The notes below the pieces were generated by a model, which saw only the letters and a list, made by a program, of their open reading frames with translations, made no database searches and was not told the DNA's origin. Both the position numbers and the translations under genes were made by a program. Positions 29,678 through 39,557 of a DNA stretch of 64,000 bases are shown in pieces. Each line of letters opens with the position of its first letter. Position 1 is the stretch's first letter. Source of the stretch: Mycobacteroides immunogenum (GTDB lineage: Bacteria > Actinomycetota > Actinomycetes > Mycobacteriales > Mycobacteriaceae); NCBI RefSeq assembly GCF_001605725.1, contig NZ_CP011530.1, positions 4,030,001-4,094,000 of the forward strand, in the 5' to 3' direction.

Positions 29678-30601
29678 CTAAGAATTCGCGGCCGAACGAT
29701 CCAGATCCGGTTCCAGATAGATCACCCGCGCTATCGGTACCGCCGTGCGCACCCGCCGCTCGGCGGCGTCGATCGTGGCGGCAACCCGCGGCAGATCCGC
29801 CGTCGGCGTGATCGCTATCTTGGCCGCGACCAACAGCTCTTCCGGGCCCAGATACTCGGTACGGCAATGAATTACCCGCTCGACGTCATCGGTCCCAGCC
29901 AGCGCTTCCAGAATCGCCTGCTCCTGCGCCGCGGTCGCGCCCTCCCCGATGAGCAAGCTCTTCATCTCGACCATGAGGACGATGGCGATGATGCCCAACA
30001 GCACACCAATGGCCACGGTGCCGATCCCGTCCCACACCGGATCGCCGGTGAGAATCGTCATACCGACGCCGAACAACGCGAACGCCAAACCCAGCAGCGC
30101 ACCGGAGTCCTCCAACAGCACGACGGGCAGCTCGGGGTTGCGCGAATTCCGGATGAACTGCCACCAGGTGGCTCCGCCCTTCAGCGGCTTGGACTCCACG
30201 AAGGCGGTGCGGAAGCTGTAGCCCTCCAGCGCTATGGCCACGCCCAGGATGACCACCGCGACAATGGGCGACTGAAGATGCTCGGGAGCATGGATCTTGT
30301 GGTAGCCCTCGTAGAGCGCGAAGACCGACCCCAGCGTGAACAACACCAGCGCGACCACAAACGAATAGAAGAATCTGCTTCGCCCATACCCGAACGGGTG
30401 CAGGCGATCTGCTTCCTTGCTCGCGGCGCGCTGTCCATACAGCAGCAGGCCCTGGTTCGAGGTGTCCGCTATCGAGTGCACGGCCTCGGCGAGCATCGAT
30501 GAACTTCCGGTGATCGCGAAGCCGATGAATTTGGCCACGGCGATACCGGCATTGGCCGCCAGCGCCGCGATGATCGCCCTCTTACTGCCACCTGCCGACA
30601 T
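29678..30601 (-). CDS. Cation diffusion facilitator family transporter
   Basis: A 307-residue CDF transporter, which exports divalent metals such as zinc or manganese in exchange for protons. The six-helix domain contains the metal-site pattern in SSMLAEAVHSIADTSNQGLLLYG (His/Asp of helix II) and a matching acidic pair in helix V (EDSGALLGLAFALFG). The C-terminal cytoplasmic domain (about residues 215-305) has the usual ferredoxin-like fold length. The ATG at 30601 has AAGGAGAG upstream. It is an addition between the permease and manA relative to the tuberculosis order. Confidence 0.88.
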   Translation of the reverse strand: MSAGGSKRAIIAALAANAGIAVAKFIGFAITGSSSMLAEAVHSIADTSNQGLLLYGQRAASKEADRLHPFGYGRSRFFYSFVVALVLFTLGSVFALYEGYHKIHAPEHLQSPIVAVVILGVAIALEGYSFRTAFVESKPLKGGATWWQFIRNSRNPELPVVLLEDSGALLGLAFALFGVGMTILTGDPVWDGIGTVAIGVLLGIIAIVLMVEMKSLLIGEGATAAQEQAILEALAGTDDVERVIHCRTEYLGPEELLVAAKIAITPTADLPRVAATIDAAERRVRTAVPIARVIYLEPDLDRSAANS

Positions 30602-30633
30602 CGACTCTCCTTCTGTTCCCCGCCCGCCGGACG

Positions 30634-31851
30634 CTACGCGTCCGCGTCGACCGTTGCCATGAACACCCGGGCACCGGACTGCCCGGTCAGCGTGATGCTG
30701 CCGCCATCGGCCGGCACCCACACCGATTGCCCGGCGTGTGTTTCAAGGGCAATCCCCGAACCGTCCAGACGCACGCTGCCCTGAGTGCACAACAGGATTT
30801 GCGGTCCCCTGACCGCCACGTGCACGGGCTCGCCATCCACCAGATCGAAACGCGACAGCGCGAACTCCTTGGCGGGCGTGCAGTACCGGGTCTGCGCGCC
30901 CTCGGTGACGGTCTCAACATGCAGATGCTTCTCCGAGGCGGGCGAAAAATCCAGCACCCTAAGCAATTCGGGAACATCGACGTGCTTGGGCGTGAGTCCA
31001 CCCCGCAGCACGTTGTCCGAGTTGGCCATGATCTCCACTGCCAGGCCACGCAGATACGCGTGCAGGTTCCCGGCGGGCAGATAGATCCCCTCGCCCGGCT
31101 CCAGCGTCAGCCGATTCAACAGCAGCGAGGCCAGCACTCCCGCATCGGCGGGATAGCGCTCGCCCAACTCCAGGAGCGTGCGAGCCTCGCCGACGAAGCG
31201 CCCGTCGTCGGAGGACAAATAGCGCACCGCACCCTCAAGTACCGCGGGCACCAACACATCCAGGCTCGGTTGCGGAAGGGTGATCCAGGTGGTGAACAAG
31301 GCCCGCAGGCCATCGGCGTCGGATTGGCCGGCCAGCAGGTTCACATACGGCGTCAGCGCTTCGACATCCAGCGCACGGAACAGTTCCACGGTGTCGCCGG
31401 GATCGCGGAAACCGGCCAATGCCTCAAAACGGTCCAGTGCCACCACAAGTTCGGGCTTGTGATTGCGATCGCGATAGTTGCGCACCGGAGAGTTCAACGG
31501 CACACCCGCGGCCTCCTCACGCGCGTACCCGTCCGCGGCCTGCTGCGCACTGGGGTGCGCTTGCAAAGAAAGCGGCTCGTCGGCCGCCAGTACCTTGAGC
31601 AGGAAGGGCAGCTGGTCACCGAACTCCGCCACCGAGGCCGGCCCCAGCTGACCGGCTGGATCGGCGGCCACCACATCAAGCAATGACTCTGCGCCACTGC
31701 TGGTTTCCAGGTAGGCCGGGTCGGCCGGATGGGCACCGAGCCACAGCTCGGCCTCCGGGTGTGGTGTGGGCGTCGGGCGGCCGGTGAACTCGGCGATGGC
31801 AGTCCGCGAACCCCAGGCGTATGTCCTGATCGCCCCCCTGAGCAGATTCAC
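30634..31851 (-). CDS. manA: Mannose-6-phosphate isomerase, class I
   Basis: A 405-residue zinc enzyme that interconverts fructose-6-phosphate and mannose-6-phosphate, the entry to mannan, lipoarabinomannan and GDP-mannose synthesis. The zinc ligands are in LQAHPS, the glutamate of NHKPELVVAL, and the histidine of YLPAGNLHAYLRG. The block ANSDNVLRGGLTPKHVDV is diagnostic. The GTG start at 31851 overlaps the stop of the SIS-domain gene by four bases (GTGA), so manB, the SIS gene and manA are coupled. Confidence 0.95.
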   Translation of the reverse strand: MNLLRGAIRTYAWGSRTAIAEFTGRPTPTPHPEAELWLGAHPADPAYLETSSGAESLLDVVAADPAGQLGPASVAEFGDQLPFLLKVLAADEPLSLQAHPSAQQAADGYAREEAAGVPLNSPVRNYRDRNHKPELVVALDRFEALAGFRDPGDTVELFRALDVEALTPYVNLLAGQSDADGLRALFTTWITLPQPSLDVLVPAVLEGAVRYLSSDDGRFVGEARTLLELGERYPADAGVLASLLLNRLTLEPGEGIYLPAGNLHAYLRGLAVEIMANSDNVLRGGLTPKHVDVPELLRVLDFSPASEKHLHVETVTEGAQTRYCTPAKEFALSRFDLVDGEPVHVAVRGPQILLCTQGSVRLDGSGIALETHAGQSVWVPADGGSITLTGQSGARVFMATVDADA

Positions 31852-32915
31852 AGCCCGGATCGCCCCCCACCGAGCCGGGCATACACCGAGGCCATTTCGA
31901 GCCGCGTCGAGAGCATCATCAACTGGGCGAACTCCGAGGGCCGGGCGGCCGCGGGGCCGAGGTCGGTGGTACTCAGCAGCTCAGCCTCGTCGATACCCTC
32001 GATTCTCGCCGCGACCGATTGAAAATCGCTGTCGGTGGCAAGCGCCAGAATTCGCGGCGGACCATCGCTGCGCGGACCGTCGATGAACTCGTCATGAAAC
32101 AACGAATTATCGCTAGATCCCCTGCTCGACAAAGCATCCCGCACCGCGGCCAGTGCCTGCGAGAGCCCGCACGCCGTGGCGGTGCGCTGCGTCAGCCGCA
32201 ACAGTGTCGCCGCCGCGTGTCCGGCCAGCGCCAGCGTGGCCGGCCGGTCCCCACACAACACCGCGGGTCCACCGGTCAAGCGTGCGGCAATAGCCTTGGC
32301 GGCGTTGGTGAAGACCTCGCGCCCCACGGTGTTGCGGGACACCTCACCGTCCACCTCGTCGGCGATCGTCATCACATCGGGCGCCACCGACCTGTCCAGC
32401 ACGCCGAGCACCGCGGCACCGACCGCAAGATTGTGAGCAAGACTGAAAGTGTCCGGTACCCGCAGCCGGGGCGCGAGCGAAATCGCGCGTCCTGCACCGG
32501 AATCAGCCAGGGGCCCCTCATCGGGCGCGGCTATCACCACTCGCGCTCCCCGGCGTGTGCCCACCGACACCGCGGCGCTGAGCGCCGGGTCACCAGCATC
32601 ATCACCGGCGATCACTATGACATCGAGCGGACCCACCCACACCGGCGCCCGGGTGGCCGTCACAAACGGGAGGCTCACCGTATCCGATAGTGCCCCAGCC
32701 AAAATCGCGCCGGCCGTAGCAGCGGTGCCCCGACCCGAAATCCACACAACGGCCCGTGACCGGTCCTCCGATCGGAGCGGCTCCAACGCACCCTCCGCAA
32801 CGGCAGTGCCCACCGCACGCACCTGCGATCCGGCCATGGACGCGGCTTGCAACGACCCATCGCGGTCCGCCGCCAAGAGCGCCTCGGCGTCGTCCAGATC
32901 GATGGTGGCGTTCAT
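31848..32915 (-). CDS. SIS-domain TobH-like protein (Rv3256c-like)
   Basis: A 355-residue protein that resembles the SIS sugar isomerase fold of the bifunctional phosphoglucose/phosphomannose isomerases, but with weak active-site conservation. It lies between phosphomannomutase and mannose-6-phosphate isomerase and overlaps both by one to four bases. This placement is conserved in actinobacteria and suggests a role in the mannose-phosphate branch, either as sugar-phosphate binding partner or as regulator. There is no signal peptide. The exact reaction is unknown. Confidence 0.78.
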   Translation of the reverse strand: MNATIDLDDAEALLAADRDGSLQAASMAGSQVRAVGTAVAEGALEPLRSEDRSRAVVWISGRGTAATAGAILAGALSDTVSLPFVTATRAPVWVGPLDVIVIAGDDAGDPALSAAVSVGTRRGARVVIAAPDEGPLADSGAGRAISLAPRLRVPDTFSLAHNLAVGAAVLGVLDRSVAPDVMTIADEVDGEVSRNTVGREVFTNAAKAIAARLTGGPAVLCGDRPATLALAGHAAATLLRLTQRTATACGLSQALAAVRDALSSRGSSDNSLFHDEFIDGPRSDGPPRILALATDSDFQSVAARIEGIDEAELLSTTDLGPAAARPSEFAQLMMLSTRLEMASVYARLGGGRSGL

Positions 32916-34315
32916 CAGGTGCCGGCCTCTGTCCGATCAACCAATTCCGTGACGCGCGCAACCACCGCGGCCACATCTTCATCGGTGCGCGCCTCGACGT
33001 TGAGTCGCAGCAGGGGCTCGGTGTTGGATGTCCGCAGATTGAACCACGTTCCCGCACCGATATCGACGGTGACGCCGTCGAGATGATCGATCGAAACTAT
33101 CTGTGTGCCAAATGACTTCAGCACTTCATCGATACACGCTTTGGCATCGGAGACGCGGAAGTTGATCTCGCCGGACGATGCGTATCGTTCGTAATCGGAC
33201 ATGAGATCCGACAGCGGCCGGTCTTGTTCGCTGAGCGCCGCCAGTACATGCAGAGCCGCCAGCATGCCGGAGTCCGCGCCCCAGAAGTCCCGGAAGTAAT
33301 AGTGAGCGGAATGCTCGCCACCGAAGATCGCGCCCGTCTCTGCCATCAACGCCTTGATGAAGGAATGGCCCACCCGCGATCGCACCGGAGTTCCGCCATG
33401 CTCCACCACTAGCTCGGGGACTGCGCGCGAGGTGATCAGGTTGTGGATGATGGTGCCGCCGATTTCCCGGTCCAACTCTCGCCGCGCCACCAAAGCGGTT
33501 ACCGCGGAGGGCGAAACGGCACGCCCGCGCTCATCAACCACAAAACACCGGTCGGCGTCGCCGTCGAAGGCAAGACCGATATCAGCGCTCTCCGTGGCGA
33601 CAAATGCCTGCAGATCCCGCAGATTCTCGGGATCGAGCGGATTGGCCTCGTGGTTGGGAAAGTTGCCGTCCAACTCGAAGTACAAGGGCGACAGCGTGAT
33701 CGACGAAATCGCGCCCAGTACCGCGGGTGTCGTGTGCCCGGCCATGCCGTTACCGGCATCCACCGCGACCCGAAGTGGGCGCGCCCCGCTCAGCTGGACC
33801 AGCGACCGCAGGAACTCGCCGTACTCGGCCAGCACATCGCGCTCGGTGACGGCGCCCACCGAACCGTCGTAGGCCGGCACGCCGTTGATGAGCTCATCGC
33901 TGATGACGGACAGGCCGGTGTCCTTGCCCACCGGCTTGGCGCCCGCGCGGCACAGCTTGATCCCGTTGTACGCGGCCGGATTGTGACTGGCCGTGAACAT
34001 CGCGCCCGGGCAGTCCAACAATCCGGAGGCGAAGTACAGCTGGTCGGTGGACGCCAGCCCGATCTGCACCACATCCACGCCCTGGGCGGTGACGCCCTCG
34101 GTGAATGCCTGCGCCAAGGAGGGCGAGGAGTCCCGCATATCGCGGCCCACCACTACGCGCAGCGGCGCGGACGAATCCGGTTGTTCAGCCTTGACCAGGC
34201 GCGCGAACGCGGACCCCACGTCGAAGACAAAGGACTCATCGATCTGCTCGCCCAATAGTCCACGGACGTCGTACGCCTTGATGACAGCGTGGACAGCGTC
34301 GGCGGACCGGGCCAT
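32915..34315 (-). CDS. manB: Phosphomannomutase/phosphoglucomutase (Rv3257c-like)
   Basis: A 466-residue alpha-D-phosphohexomutase that interconverts mannose-6-phosphate and mannose-1-phosphate. The phosphoserine loop is TASHNPAAYNG (about residue 106), the magnesium loop GDADRC, the sugar-specificity loop GGEHSAHYYF, and the phosphate loop RTSNTEPLLRLNVEA. The GEHS form is typical of enzymes that accept both mannose and glucose phosphates. It heads a three-gene operon with the SIS gene and manA. Start ATG 34315. Confidence 0.95.
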   Translation of the reverse strand: MARSADAVHAVIKAYDVRGLLGEQIDESFVFDVGSAFARLVKAEQPDSSAPLRVVVGRDMRDSSPSLAQAFTEGVTAQGVDVVQIGLASTDQLYFASGLLDCPGAMFTASHNPAAYNGIKLCRAGAKPVGKDTGLSVISDELINGVPAYDGSVGAVTERDVLAEYGEFLRSLVQLSGARPLRVAVDAGNGMAGHTTPAVLGAISSITLSPLYFELDGNFPNHEANPLDPENLRDLQAFVATESADIGLAFDGDADRCFVVDERGRAVSPSAVTALVARRELDREIGGTIIHNLITSRAVPELVVEHGGTPVRSRVGHSFIKALMAETGAIFGGEHSAHYYFRDFWGADSGMLAALHVLAALSEQDRPLSDLMSDYERYASSGEINFRVSDAKACIDEVLKSFGTQIVSIDHLDGVTVDIGAGTWFNLRTSNTEPLLRLNVEARTDEDVAAVVARVTELVDRTEAGT

Positions 34316-34522
34316 GACGAGAGCACTCCTATTGGTCTGTGGAAAATTCGGACGTTAGGTCTCGCTGGCCAGCCTAGTGGTCGGTGCGTGCCCAACGTGA
34401 ACGTCCGGCGAGAGGCTACAGAATGTAATCAGGCCGCGCCGAAAGTACCTAATCACAGCCGCTCGGTATCGGCGCTGACATGCACCGCCCGCACGCAGGT
34501 TGATTGTTCTTTCGGACCGGGC

Positions 34523-34933
34523 TCACTCGGACGGATCAGGCAGAACTCTCAGGTGACCGCGGCGGCGGCCCACCGGAGCGGGATGCACGGGGCGTGGGGC
34601 CGCGTTGGGCGCCGGGCTGCTGACATCGAGCGCAGGCTCACTGAATCCCGCCGCGGCCACCCGGACCGCGGTGGGCTCGCGTACCGCGTCGGCCAGGGCA
34701 ACCAGGTCATCGTCCTCTGGATTCGACGGCAAGGGGCCGTTGTAGCGGACCAGCTCCCATCCGCGGGGCGCGGTGATCCGGCTCGCGTGCTGCGCGCACA
34801 GATCCCACGAATGCGGCTCGCTGGATGTGGCCAGCGGCCCGACCACGGCCGTCGAATCCGCGTAGACGAACGTCAACGTCGCCACGGCGGAATTCGGGCA
34901 CCCGGGTCGACAGCAGCGACGGGGGGCTCTCAC
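34523..34933 (-). CDS. DUF3499 protein (Rv3258c-like)
   Basis: A protein of about 136 residues with the family start RRCCRPGCPNSAVATLTFVY and WDLCAQHASRITAPRGWELVRY. Four cysteines and the histidine in LCAQH suggest a small metal-binding (zinc-ribbon-like) site. The C-terminal third is proline-rich and variable. I place the start at GTG 34933, just before the conserved block; the frame is open to 35032 but the extra residues do not resemble the family. It is divergent from the Rv3259-like gene. Function unknown. Confidence 0.72.
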   Translation of the reverse strand: MRAPRRCCRPGCPNSAVATLTFVYADSTAVVGPLATSSEPHSWDLCAQHASRITAPRGWELVRYNGPLPSNPEDDDLVALADAVREPTAVRVAAAGFSEPALDVSSPAPNAAPRPVHPAPVGRRRGHLRVLPDPSE

Positions 34934-35063
34934 AAACGTTGAGGCTAGCGTGCGCAAACACGTTCCGACCCGCAGACACGCGCTGTACGCGCACCGAGAC
35001 CGTCCGGTGACCGGCTCGTTGTGATTCGTCAATCACAGCAGTCACACCGTTACCATCACTGGT

Positions 35064-35564
35064 ATGTCACGTGACGGACGGCGCGGCGGCTCTGCGGGCG
35101 GGCCGAGTTCGCAGGGCTCGCGGCGGGGGCGCGATTTCCGCGGACCCCTGCTGCCGCCGACCGTGCCCGGCTGGCGCTCACGTGCCGAGCGCTTCGATAT
35201 GGCCGTGCTGGAGGCCTACGAACCGATTGAACGGGCGTGGCAGTCCCGGCTAGCCGGCTTAGATGTCGCCGTCGATGAGATTCCACGCATCCAGCCCAAG
35301 GATCCGGATTCGGTGCAGTGGCCACCGGAAGTGATCGCGGACGGACCGATACCGCTGGCGAGGCTGATTCCTGCCGGCGTGGACACCCGGGGTAACACCA
35401 CCCGGGCGCGGATTGTGTTGTTCCGCAAGCCGATCGAATTGCGCGCGAAGAAATCTGGGGATTTGGCGGATCTGCTGCACGACTTGCTGGTCGCGCAGGT
35501 TGCCACCCACCTGGGGGTGGAGCCGTCGGTGATCGACCCGACCATCACCGACGAGGGCGACTAA
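35064..35564 (+). CDS. Zincin-like metallopeptidase family protein (Rv3259-like), degenerate active site
   Basis: A 166-residue protein of the small zincin-like family (DUF1025/minimal metalloprotease). In active relatives the C-terminal helix carries HExxH. Here the same place reads LHDLLVAQVATHLGV, so the glutamate is replaced and the histidine spacing lost; it is probably not a peptidase. The N-terminus is rich in glycine and arginine and likely disordered. It faces whiB2 convergently with only 22 bases between the stop codons. Confidence 0.72.
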   Translation: MSRDGRRGGSAGGPSSQGSRRGRDFRGPLLPPTVPGWRSRAERFDMAVLEAYEPIERAWQSRLAGLDVAVDEIPRIQPKDPDSVQWPPEVIADGPIPLARLIPAGVDTRGNTTRARIVLFRKPIELRAKKSGDLADLLHDLLVAQVATHLGVEPSVIDPTITDEGD

Positions 35565-35586
35565 CCGCGCCCGGCCGAACGGGGAG

Positions 35587-35943
35587 TCAGATGATGCCCC
35601 GCTTCAGGCGACGGCGCTCACGCTCGGAAAGCCCTCCCCAAATGCCGAACCGCTCGTCATTGGCCAGTGCGTATTCGAGGCACTCGTCCTTGACTTCGCA
35701 ACCCTGGCAGATGCGCTTGGCTTCACGAGTCGACCCACCCTTTTCGGGGAAGAACGCCTCGGGGTCGGTCTGTGCGCACAGCGCCTTCTCTTGCCACTGA
35801 TCGTCAGCGACAGCGGCAAGCGCGTCAAAATCGTTCTGTACCAACGTCAGATGCGGACGTGCGGGCGACAAGCCCATCGCACCCGTGCTAACGCCGGAAG
35901 TCAGCTCGTCGCGTACGCCGAATTCATTGTGCCCGAACAGCAT
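35587..35943 (-). CDS. whiB2: Transcriptional regulator WhiB2 (WhmD)
   Basis: A 118-residue iron-sulfur regulator needed for septation and cell division in mycobacteria. The four cluster cysteines are in ALCAQTD, ICQGCEVKDEC (C-x2-C-x5-C), the turn motif is GIWGGLSERERR, and the DNA-binding tail RRRLKRGII follows. The N-terminal extension (MLFGHNEFGVRDELTSG) is like that of the longer WhmD-type forms. The ATG at 35943 has GAGGCGGG upstream. A 287-base divergent region separates it from fbiA. Confidence 0.95.
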   Translation of the reverse strand: MLFGHNEFGVRDELTSGVSTGAMGLSPARPHLTLVQNDFDALAAVADDQWQEKALCAQTDPEAFFPEKGGSTREAKRICQGCEVKDECLEYALANDERFGIWGGLSERERRRLKRGII

Positions 35944-36099
35944 CGTCCCGCCTCCTCACTGTTCCTGTCGCATCCCAATGCAACTCGTATTGCCCGGTTT
36001 CGTGCCCACAACTGTGTTTCCCGGCCATTCCATTCGAACATTTGATCGAATCCCGGTCTGCGCCTGTGCCTTACAAACTCAGGCCGAGGAATGACACTG

Positions 36100-36113
36100 G
36101 TGTGATTACACAC
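36100..36113. promoter_or_regulatory. Palindrome in the whiB2-fbiA divergent region
   Basis: GTGTGATTACACAC has 5-base perfect arms around ATTA. It lies 131 bases before fbiA and 157 bases from the whiB2 start, in a 287-base gap that otherwise shows no gene. TGTGA is also a half-site of the mycobacterial CRP consensus, but the second half does not fit. The factor is unknown. Confidence 0.35.
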
Positions 36114-36230
36114 GTGTTCGCTGCCGGGGTCAAGCGAAGGACGAAAATTCATACCATCTACGACCGACAAAACCGGCGTGGCGCCCGCGTGGCGTGTCGC
36201 GCCATTGCCGGCGCACTAGTGTCGGTCAAC

Positions 36231-37199
36231 GTGAAAGTCACCGTCCTCGTCGGCGGCGTCGGCGGAGCGCGCTTCCTCCTCGGCGTCCAACGCTTGCTCG
36301 GGCCAGATCCCAGCAAGCATCAGATAAACGCCATCGTGAACATTGGCGACGACGCCTGGATGCATGGTGTCAGGATCTGTCCTGACCTGGACACCTGCAT
36401 GTACACCCTGGGCGGCGCGGTCGATCCGGAGCGCGGCTGGGGGCACCGCGGCGAGACGTGGAATGCCATGGAGGAGCTGGCGGCCTACGGAGCGCAACCC
36501 GACTGGTTCTCGCTCGGCGACAGGGACCTGGCCACTCACCTCATACGCAGTCAAATGCTGCGAGCCGGTTACCCGCTATCGGCGGTCACCGAAGCGTTAT
36601 GCAATCGATGGCAGCCCGGAGTCCGGCTGTTACCCGCCAGCGACGACCGCTGCGAAACCCACGTGGTGATCACCGACCCCTCCGACGGCGAGCAGCGCGC
36701 CATCCATTTCCAGCAGTGGTGGGTACAGCACCGCGCGCAGGTTCCCACGCACAGCTTCGCGTTCGTCGGCGCCGACGAAGCAAAGTCCGGACCCGGTGTC
36801 GCCGAGGCCATCGGCGAGGCCGATGTGGTCTTGCTGGCGCCCTCCAATCCGGTGGTGAGCATCGGGGCCATCTTGGCCGTCGGCGGAGTTCGCGGAGCGC
36901 TCCGCACGACCTCCGCTCCCGTCATCGGGTACTCGCCGATCGTGTCCGGCAAGCCGCTGCGCGGAATGGCCGACGAATGTTTGCGCGTGATCGGTGTCGA
37001 GGTCACCTCGCAGGGTGTGGGAGAACACTTCGGCGCACGCGCGCACACCGGAATCCTCGATGGCTGGCTCATCGACGAGGGTGATGTCGCTCACATCGAA
37101 GGTGTTCGGGTACGGTCGGTTCCGCTACTCATGACCGACCCGGACGCCACGGCAGAGATGGTGCGTGCGGGACTCGACCTGGCCGGAGTCACGCTATGA
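36231..37199 (+). CDS. fbiA: Phospho-lactate/phosphoenolpyruvyl transferase FbiA (F420 biosynthesis)
   Basis: A 322-residue enzyme that joins the riboflavin-derived precursor Fo to the guanylylated phosphoenolpyruvate or lactate donor, giving (dehydro-)F420-0. The N-terminal nucleotide loop is [14 protein letters not shown] (residues 4-17); [26 protein letters not shown] and [16 protein letters not shown] are conserved family blocks. Start is GTG 36231. The stop overlaps the fbiB ATG (ATGA), so the two F420 genes are coupled and followed by a coupled Nudix gene. Confidence 0.95.
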   Translation: MKVTVLVGGVGGARFLLGVQRLLGPDPSKHQINAIVNIGDDAWMHGVRICPDLDTCMYTLGGAVDPERGWGHRGETWNAMEELAAYGAQPDWFSLGDRDLATHLIRSQMLRAGYPLSAVTEALCNRWQPGVRLLPASDDRCETHVVITDPSDGEQRAIHFQQWWVQHRAQVPTHSFAFVGADEAKSGPGVAEAIGEADVVLLAPSNPVVSIGAILAVGGVRGALRTTSAPVIGYSPIVSGKPLRGMADECLRVIGVEVTSQGVGEHFGARAHTGILDGWLIDEGDVAHIEGVRVRSVPLLMTDPDATAEMVRAGLDLAGVTL

Positions 37200-38560
37200 A
37201 TTCCCCCACACCGGAACATGGTTCCGCCCGGCCGATAGAGATCCTACCGGTAGCGGGACTCCCCGAATTCCGCCCCGGGGACGACGTCGCGGCGGCCATC
37301 GCGGAAGCGGCTGCCTGGGTGCGCGACGGCGATGTGATCGTCATCACCAGCAAGATCATTTCCAAGGCCGAAGGCCGAATCGTCGCCGCACCGACCGATC
37401 CCGAGGCCCGGGACGCCCTGCGGCGCAAGCTCATCGAGTCCGAATCGGTACGGGTGCTGGCACGCAAAGGCAAGACGCTGATCACCGAGAACACCATCGG
37501 TATCGTGCAGGCCGCCGCGGGAATCGACGCGTCCAACGTCGACACCGCCGAACTGGTTCTGCTGCCCACCGACCCGGATGCCAGCGCGGCCGCGGTCCGG
37601 AGCGCGCTGGCACAGCGCCTGGGCGCGAATGTCGCGGTGGTGATCACCGACACCATGGGGCGCGCCTGGCGTAACGGCCAAACCGATGCCGCCATCGGCG
37701 CGGCCGGCATACCTGTCCTGTACGGCTATGCCGGAGCAAAAGACAAGCACGGCAATGAACTTCAGGTCACCGAGGTCGCCATTGCCGACGAGATATCTGC
37801 CGCCGCCGACCTGGTCAAGGGCAAGCTCACCGATGTACCCGTAGCGGTGGTACGTGGCCTGGATCTGCCCAATGACGGCAGCGCGGCCCGCGATCTACTC
37901 CGCTCGGGGCCGGACGACCTGTTCTGGCTCGGCACCAACGAGGCCCTGGAACAAGGACGGCGCGAAGCGGTACTCGTGCGTCGCTCCATCCGGCAATTCG
38001 CGGATGCCGCAGTCGATCCCGATCTGCTGAGAGAGGCCATCGGTGAGGCACTCACGGCTCCGGCGCCCCATCACACCCATCCGGTTCGATTCGTCTGGGT
38101 GCGTGATCGTGGGGTGCGACGCGCACTACTGGACGCCCTGAAAGACGCCTGGACCGCCGACCTCACCGCCGACGGCCGCACCCCGGAGTCCGTGCGCAAG
38201 CGGGTAATGCGCGGACAAATCCTCTACGACGCACCAGAAATCGTGATCCCATTTCTGGTACCCGATGGCGCGCACGACTATCCGGACGCACGCCGCACCG
38301 CGGCAGAGCGCACCATGTTCACCGTCGCGGTCGGCGCGGCGGTGCAGGCACTCCTTGTCTCGCTCGCCGCACGCCAAGTGGGGAGCTGCTGGATCGGATC
38401 CACCATTTTCGCGGGGGACGTCGTGCGCCGAACGCTGGCGCTGGATTCCTCATGGGAGCCCATGGGCGCCATTGCCATCGGCTATCCCCACGGCTACCCC
38501 GAGGAGGGGCTGGACCCGCGCACTCCCCTGCCACCCGGCCAGATGCTGGTGGAACTGTGA
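37196..38560 (+). CDS. fbiB: Bifunctional F420:gamma-glutamyl ligase / dehydro-F420-0 reductase FbiB
   Basis: A 454-residue two-domain enzyme that completes coenzyme F420. The N-terminal CofE-like domain (about residues 1-245) adds the glutamate tail; its conserved blocks include [18 protein letters not shown] and [21 protein letters not shown]. The C-terminal nitroreductase-like FMN domain (about 260-454, starting [17 protein letters not shown]) reduces dehydro-F420-0. Translation is coupled to fbiA at the front and to the Nudix gene at the end (GTGA). Confidence 0.96.
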   Translation: MNSPTPEHGSARPIEILPVAGLPEFRPGDDVAAAIAEAAAWVRDGDVIVITSKIISKAEGRIVAAPTDPEARDALRRKLIESESVRVLARKGKTLITENTIGIVQAAAGIDASNVDTAELVLLPTDPDASAAAVRSALAQRLGANVAVVITDTMGRAWRNGQTDAAIGAAGIPVLYGYAGAKDKHGNELQVTEVAIADEISAAADLVKGKLTDVPVAVVRGLDLPNDGSAARDLLRSGPDDLFWLGTNEALEQGRREAVLVRRSIRQFADAAVDPDLLREAIGEALTAPAPHHTHPVRFVWVRDRGVRRALLDALKDAWTADLTADGRTPESVRKRVMRGQILYDAPEIVIPFLVPDGAHDYPDARRTAAERTMFTVAVGAAVQALLVSLAARQVGSCWIGSTIFAGDVVRRTLALDSSWEPMGAIAIGYPHGYPEEGLDPRTPLPPGQMLVEL

Positions 38561-39102
38561 CCAGCCTGCTGCGCGAATCCACGGTGGAGCTGCTCTCCTC
38601 CTGGGACGCACCCGACGCCGAACAAGACAGCCTGCGGCACTCGGTGCTGGCGTTTCTCGACGCCAACCCCGATGCCTGCCGCCGCCGTAGCGCCGCCGGT
38701 CACATCACTGCCTCGGCGCTTGTTGTCAGCCACGACGGATCGCAGGCGCTACTGACCCTGCATCCACGGGTTGGCAAGTGGCTACAACTGGGCGGTCACT
38801 GTGAAGAGGAAGACGCCACCATCCGGGCCGCCGCCCTGCGGGAGGCCACCGAAGAATCCGGCATCAAAGGCCTGGTTCTCGAGCCGAATCTTCTTGGTAT
38901 ACACGTTCATCCGATTACCTGCTCGCTAGGCGTGCCAACCCGGCATCTCGACCTGCAGTTCCTGGCGCGCGCACCGAAGGGCGCGCGGATCACCGTCAGC
39001 GACGAATCACTGGACCTGCGCTGGTGGCCCATCGACCAAATTCCCGATGAGGATCACTCGGTGGTGGTGCTGGCCCAGCGCGCACAAGAGCGTTTGCGCT
39101 AG
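38557..39102 (+). CDS. Nudix hydrolase coupled to fbiAB
   Basis: A 181-residue Nudix hydrolase, a magnesium-dependent pyrophosphatase of nucleoside diphosphate derivatives. The Nudix box runs from [20 protein letters not shown] to EESGI and fits GX5EX7REUXEEXGU. Its GTG start overlaps the fbiB stop (GTGA), so it is the third gene of the F420 operon. This replaces the tuberculosis arrangement, where another gene follows fbiB. A housecleaning or turnover role in F420 or its guanylylated precursors is possible but unproven. Confidence 0.85.
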   Translation: MTSLLRESTVELLSSWDAPDAEQDSLRHSVLAFLDANPDACRRRSAAGHITASALVVSHDGSQALLTLHPRVGKWLQLGGHCEEEDATIRAAALREATEESGIKGLVLEPNLLGIHVHPITCSLGVPTRHLDLQFLARAPKGARITVSDESLDLRWWPIDQIPDEDHSVVVLAQRAQERLR

Positions 39103-39554
39103 TGCCCTTCCACACGCACAAAGATGCGTGATCTTCCCGAGGCCAGCTCACCGGTGAAGACACTGATTCCGTACATGCTGTCCGCGACCCCGTAACGCGC
39201 GTTTGGCATGTCACAGCTGAACCCGGCTTTCAACCAGTCCGGATCTGTCCGTTGCGGTATGTGGTCACAGGGCACCGGTTCAGTCCGGATCGGACTGTCT
39301 CGCACCAGTATCGGCGCCGGTGGCGAGGTCGGTGACTCGAAGGCTCCCGAACGCCATCCCTGACCGACGAACGGATCCGGGAAGTACGTCATAGAAACCA
39401 GGCTGTACGAGTCCGGAATGGTGAGTTCGACCTTCTTGAGATTGTCGCGGGCACGTTGCAGATCCTGCGCCTGCTGCTCATGATCAATCTTTTTCGAGCA
39501 GCCCACTAGTGCGAGAAATATTGTCCCGCAGGCGATCAGACCAATGCCACGCAT
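39099..39554 (-). CDS. Putative secreted lipoprotein, unknown function
   Basis: A 151-residue protein with a signal peptide and lipobox LALVGC (lipidated cysteine at residue 19), followed by a charged stretch with a possible short coiled coil (SKKIDHEQQAQDLQRARDNL) and a globular part with two cysteines (PCDHIPQ and GFSCDMP) that could form a disulfide. I do not recognise a family. It is convergent with the Nudix gene with four bases of overlap, and may be co-transcribed from a start just after the GDP-mannose pyrophosphorylase gene, whose stop is three bases upstream. Confidence 0.75.
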   Translation of the reverse strand: MRGIGLIACGTIFLALVGCSKKIDHEQQAQDLQRARDNLKKVELTIPDSYSLVSMTYFPDPFVGQGWRSGAFESPTSPPAPILVRDSPIRTEPVPCDHIPQRTDPDWLKAGFSCDMPNARYGVADSMYGISVFTGELASGRSRIFVRVEGH

Positions 39555-39557
39555 CCG

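Noticed and set aside
36100..36113. CRP binding site upstream of fbiA/whiB2
   Set aside because: Only one half of the TGTGA-N6-TCACA consensus is present; I keep it only as an unassigned palindrome.
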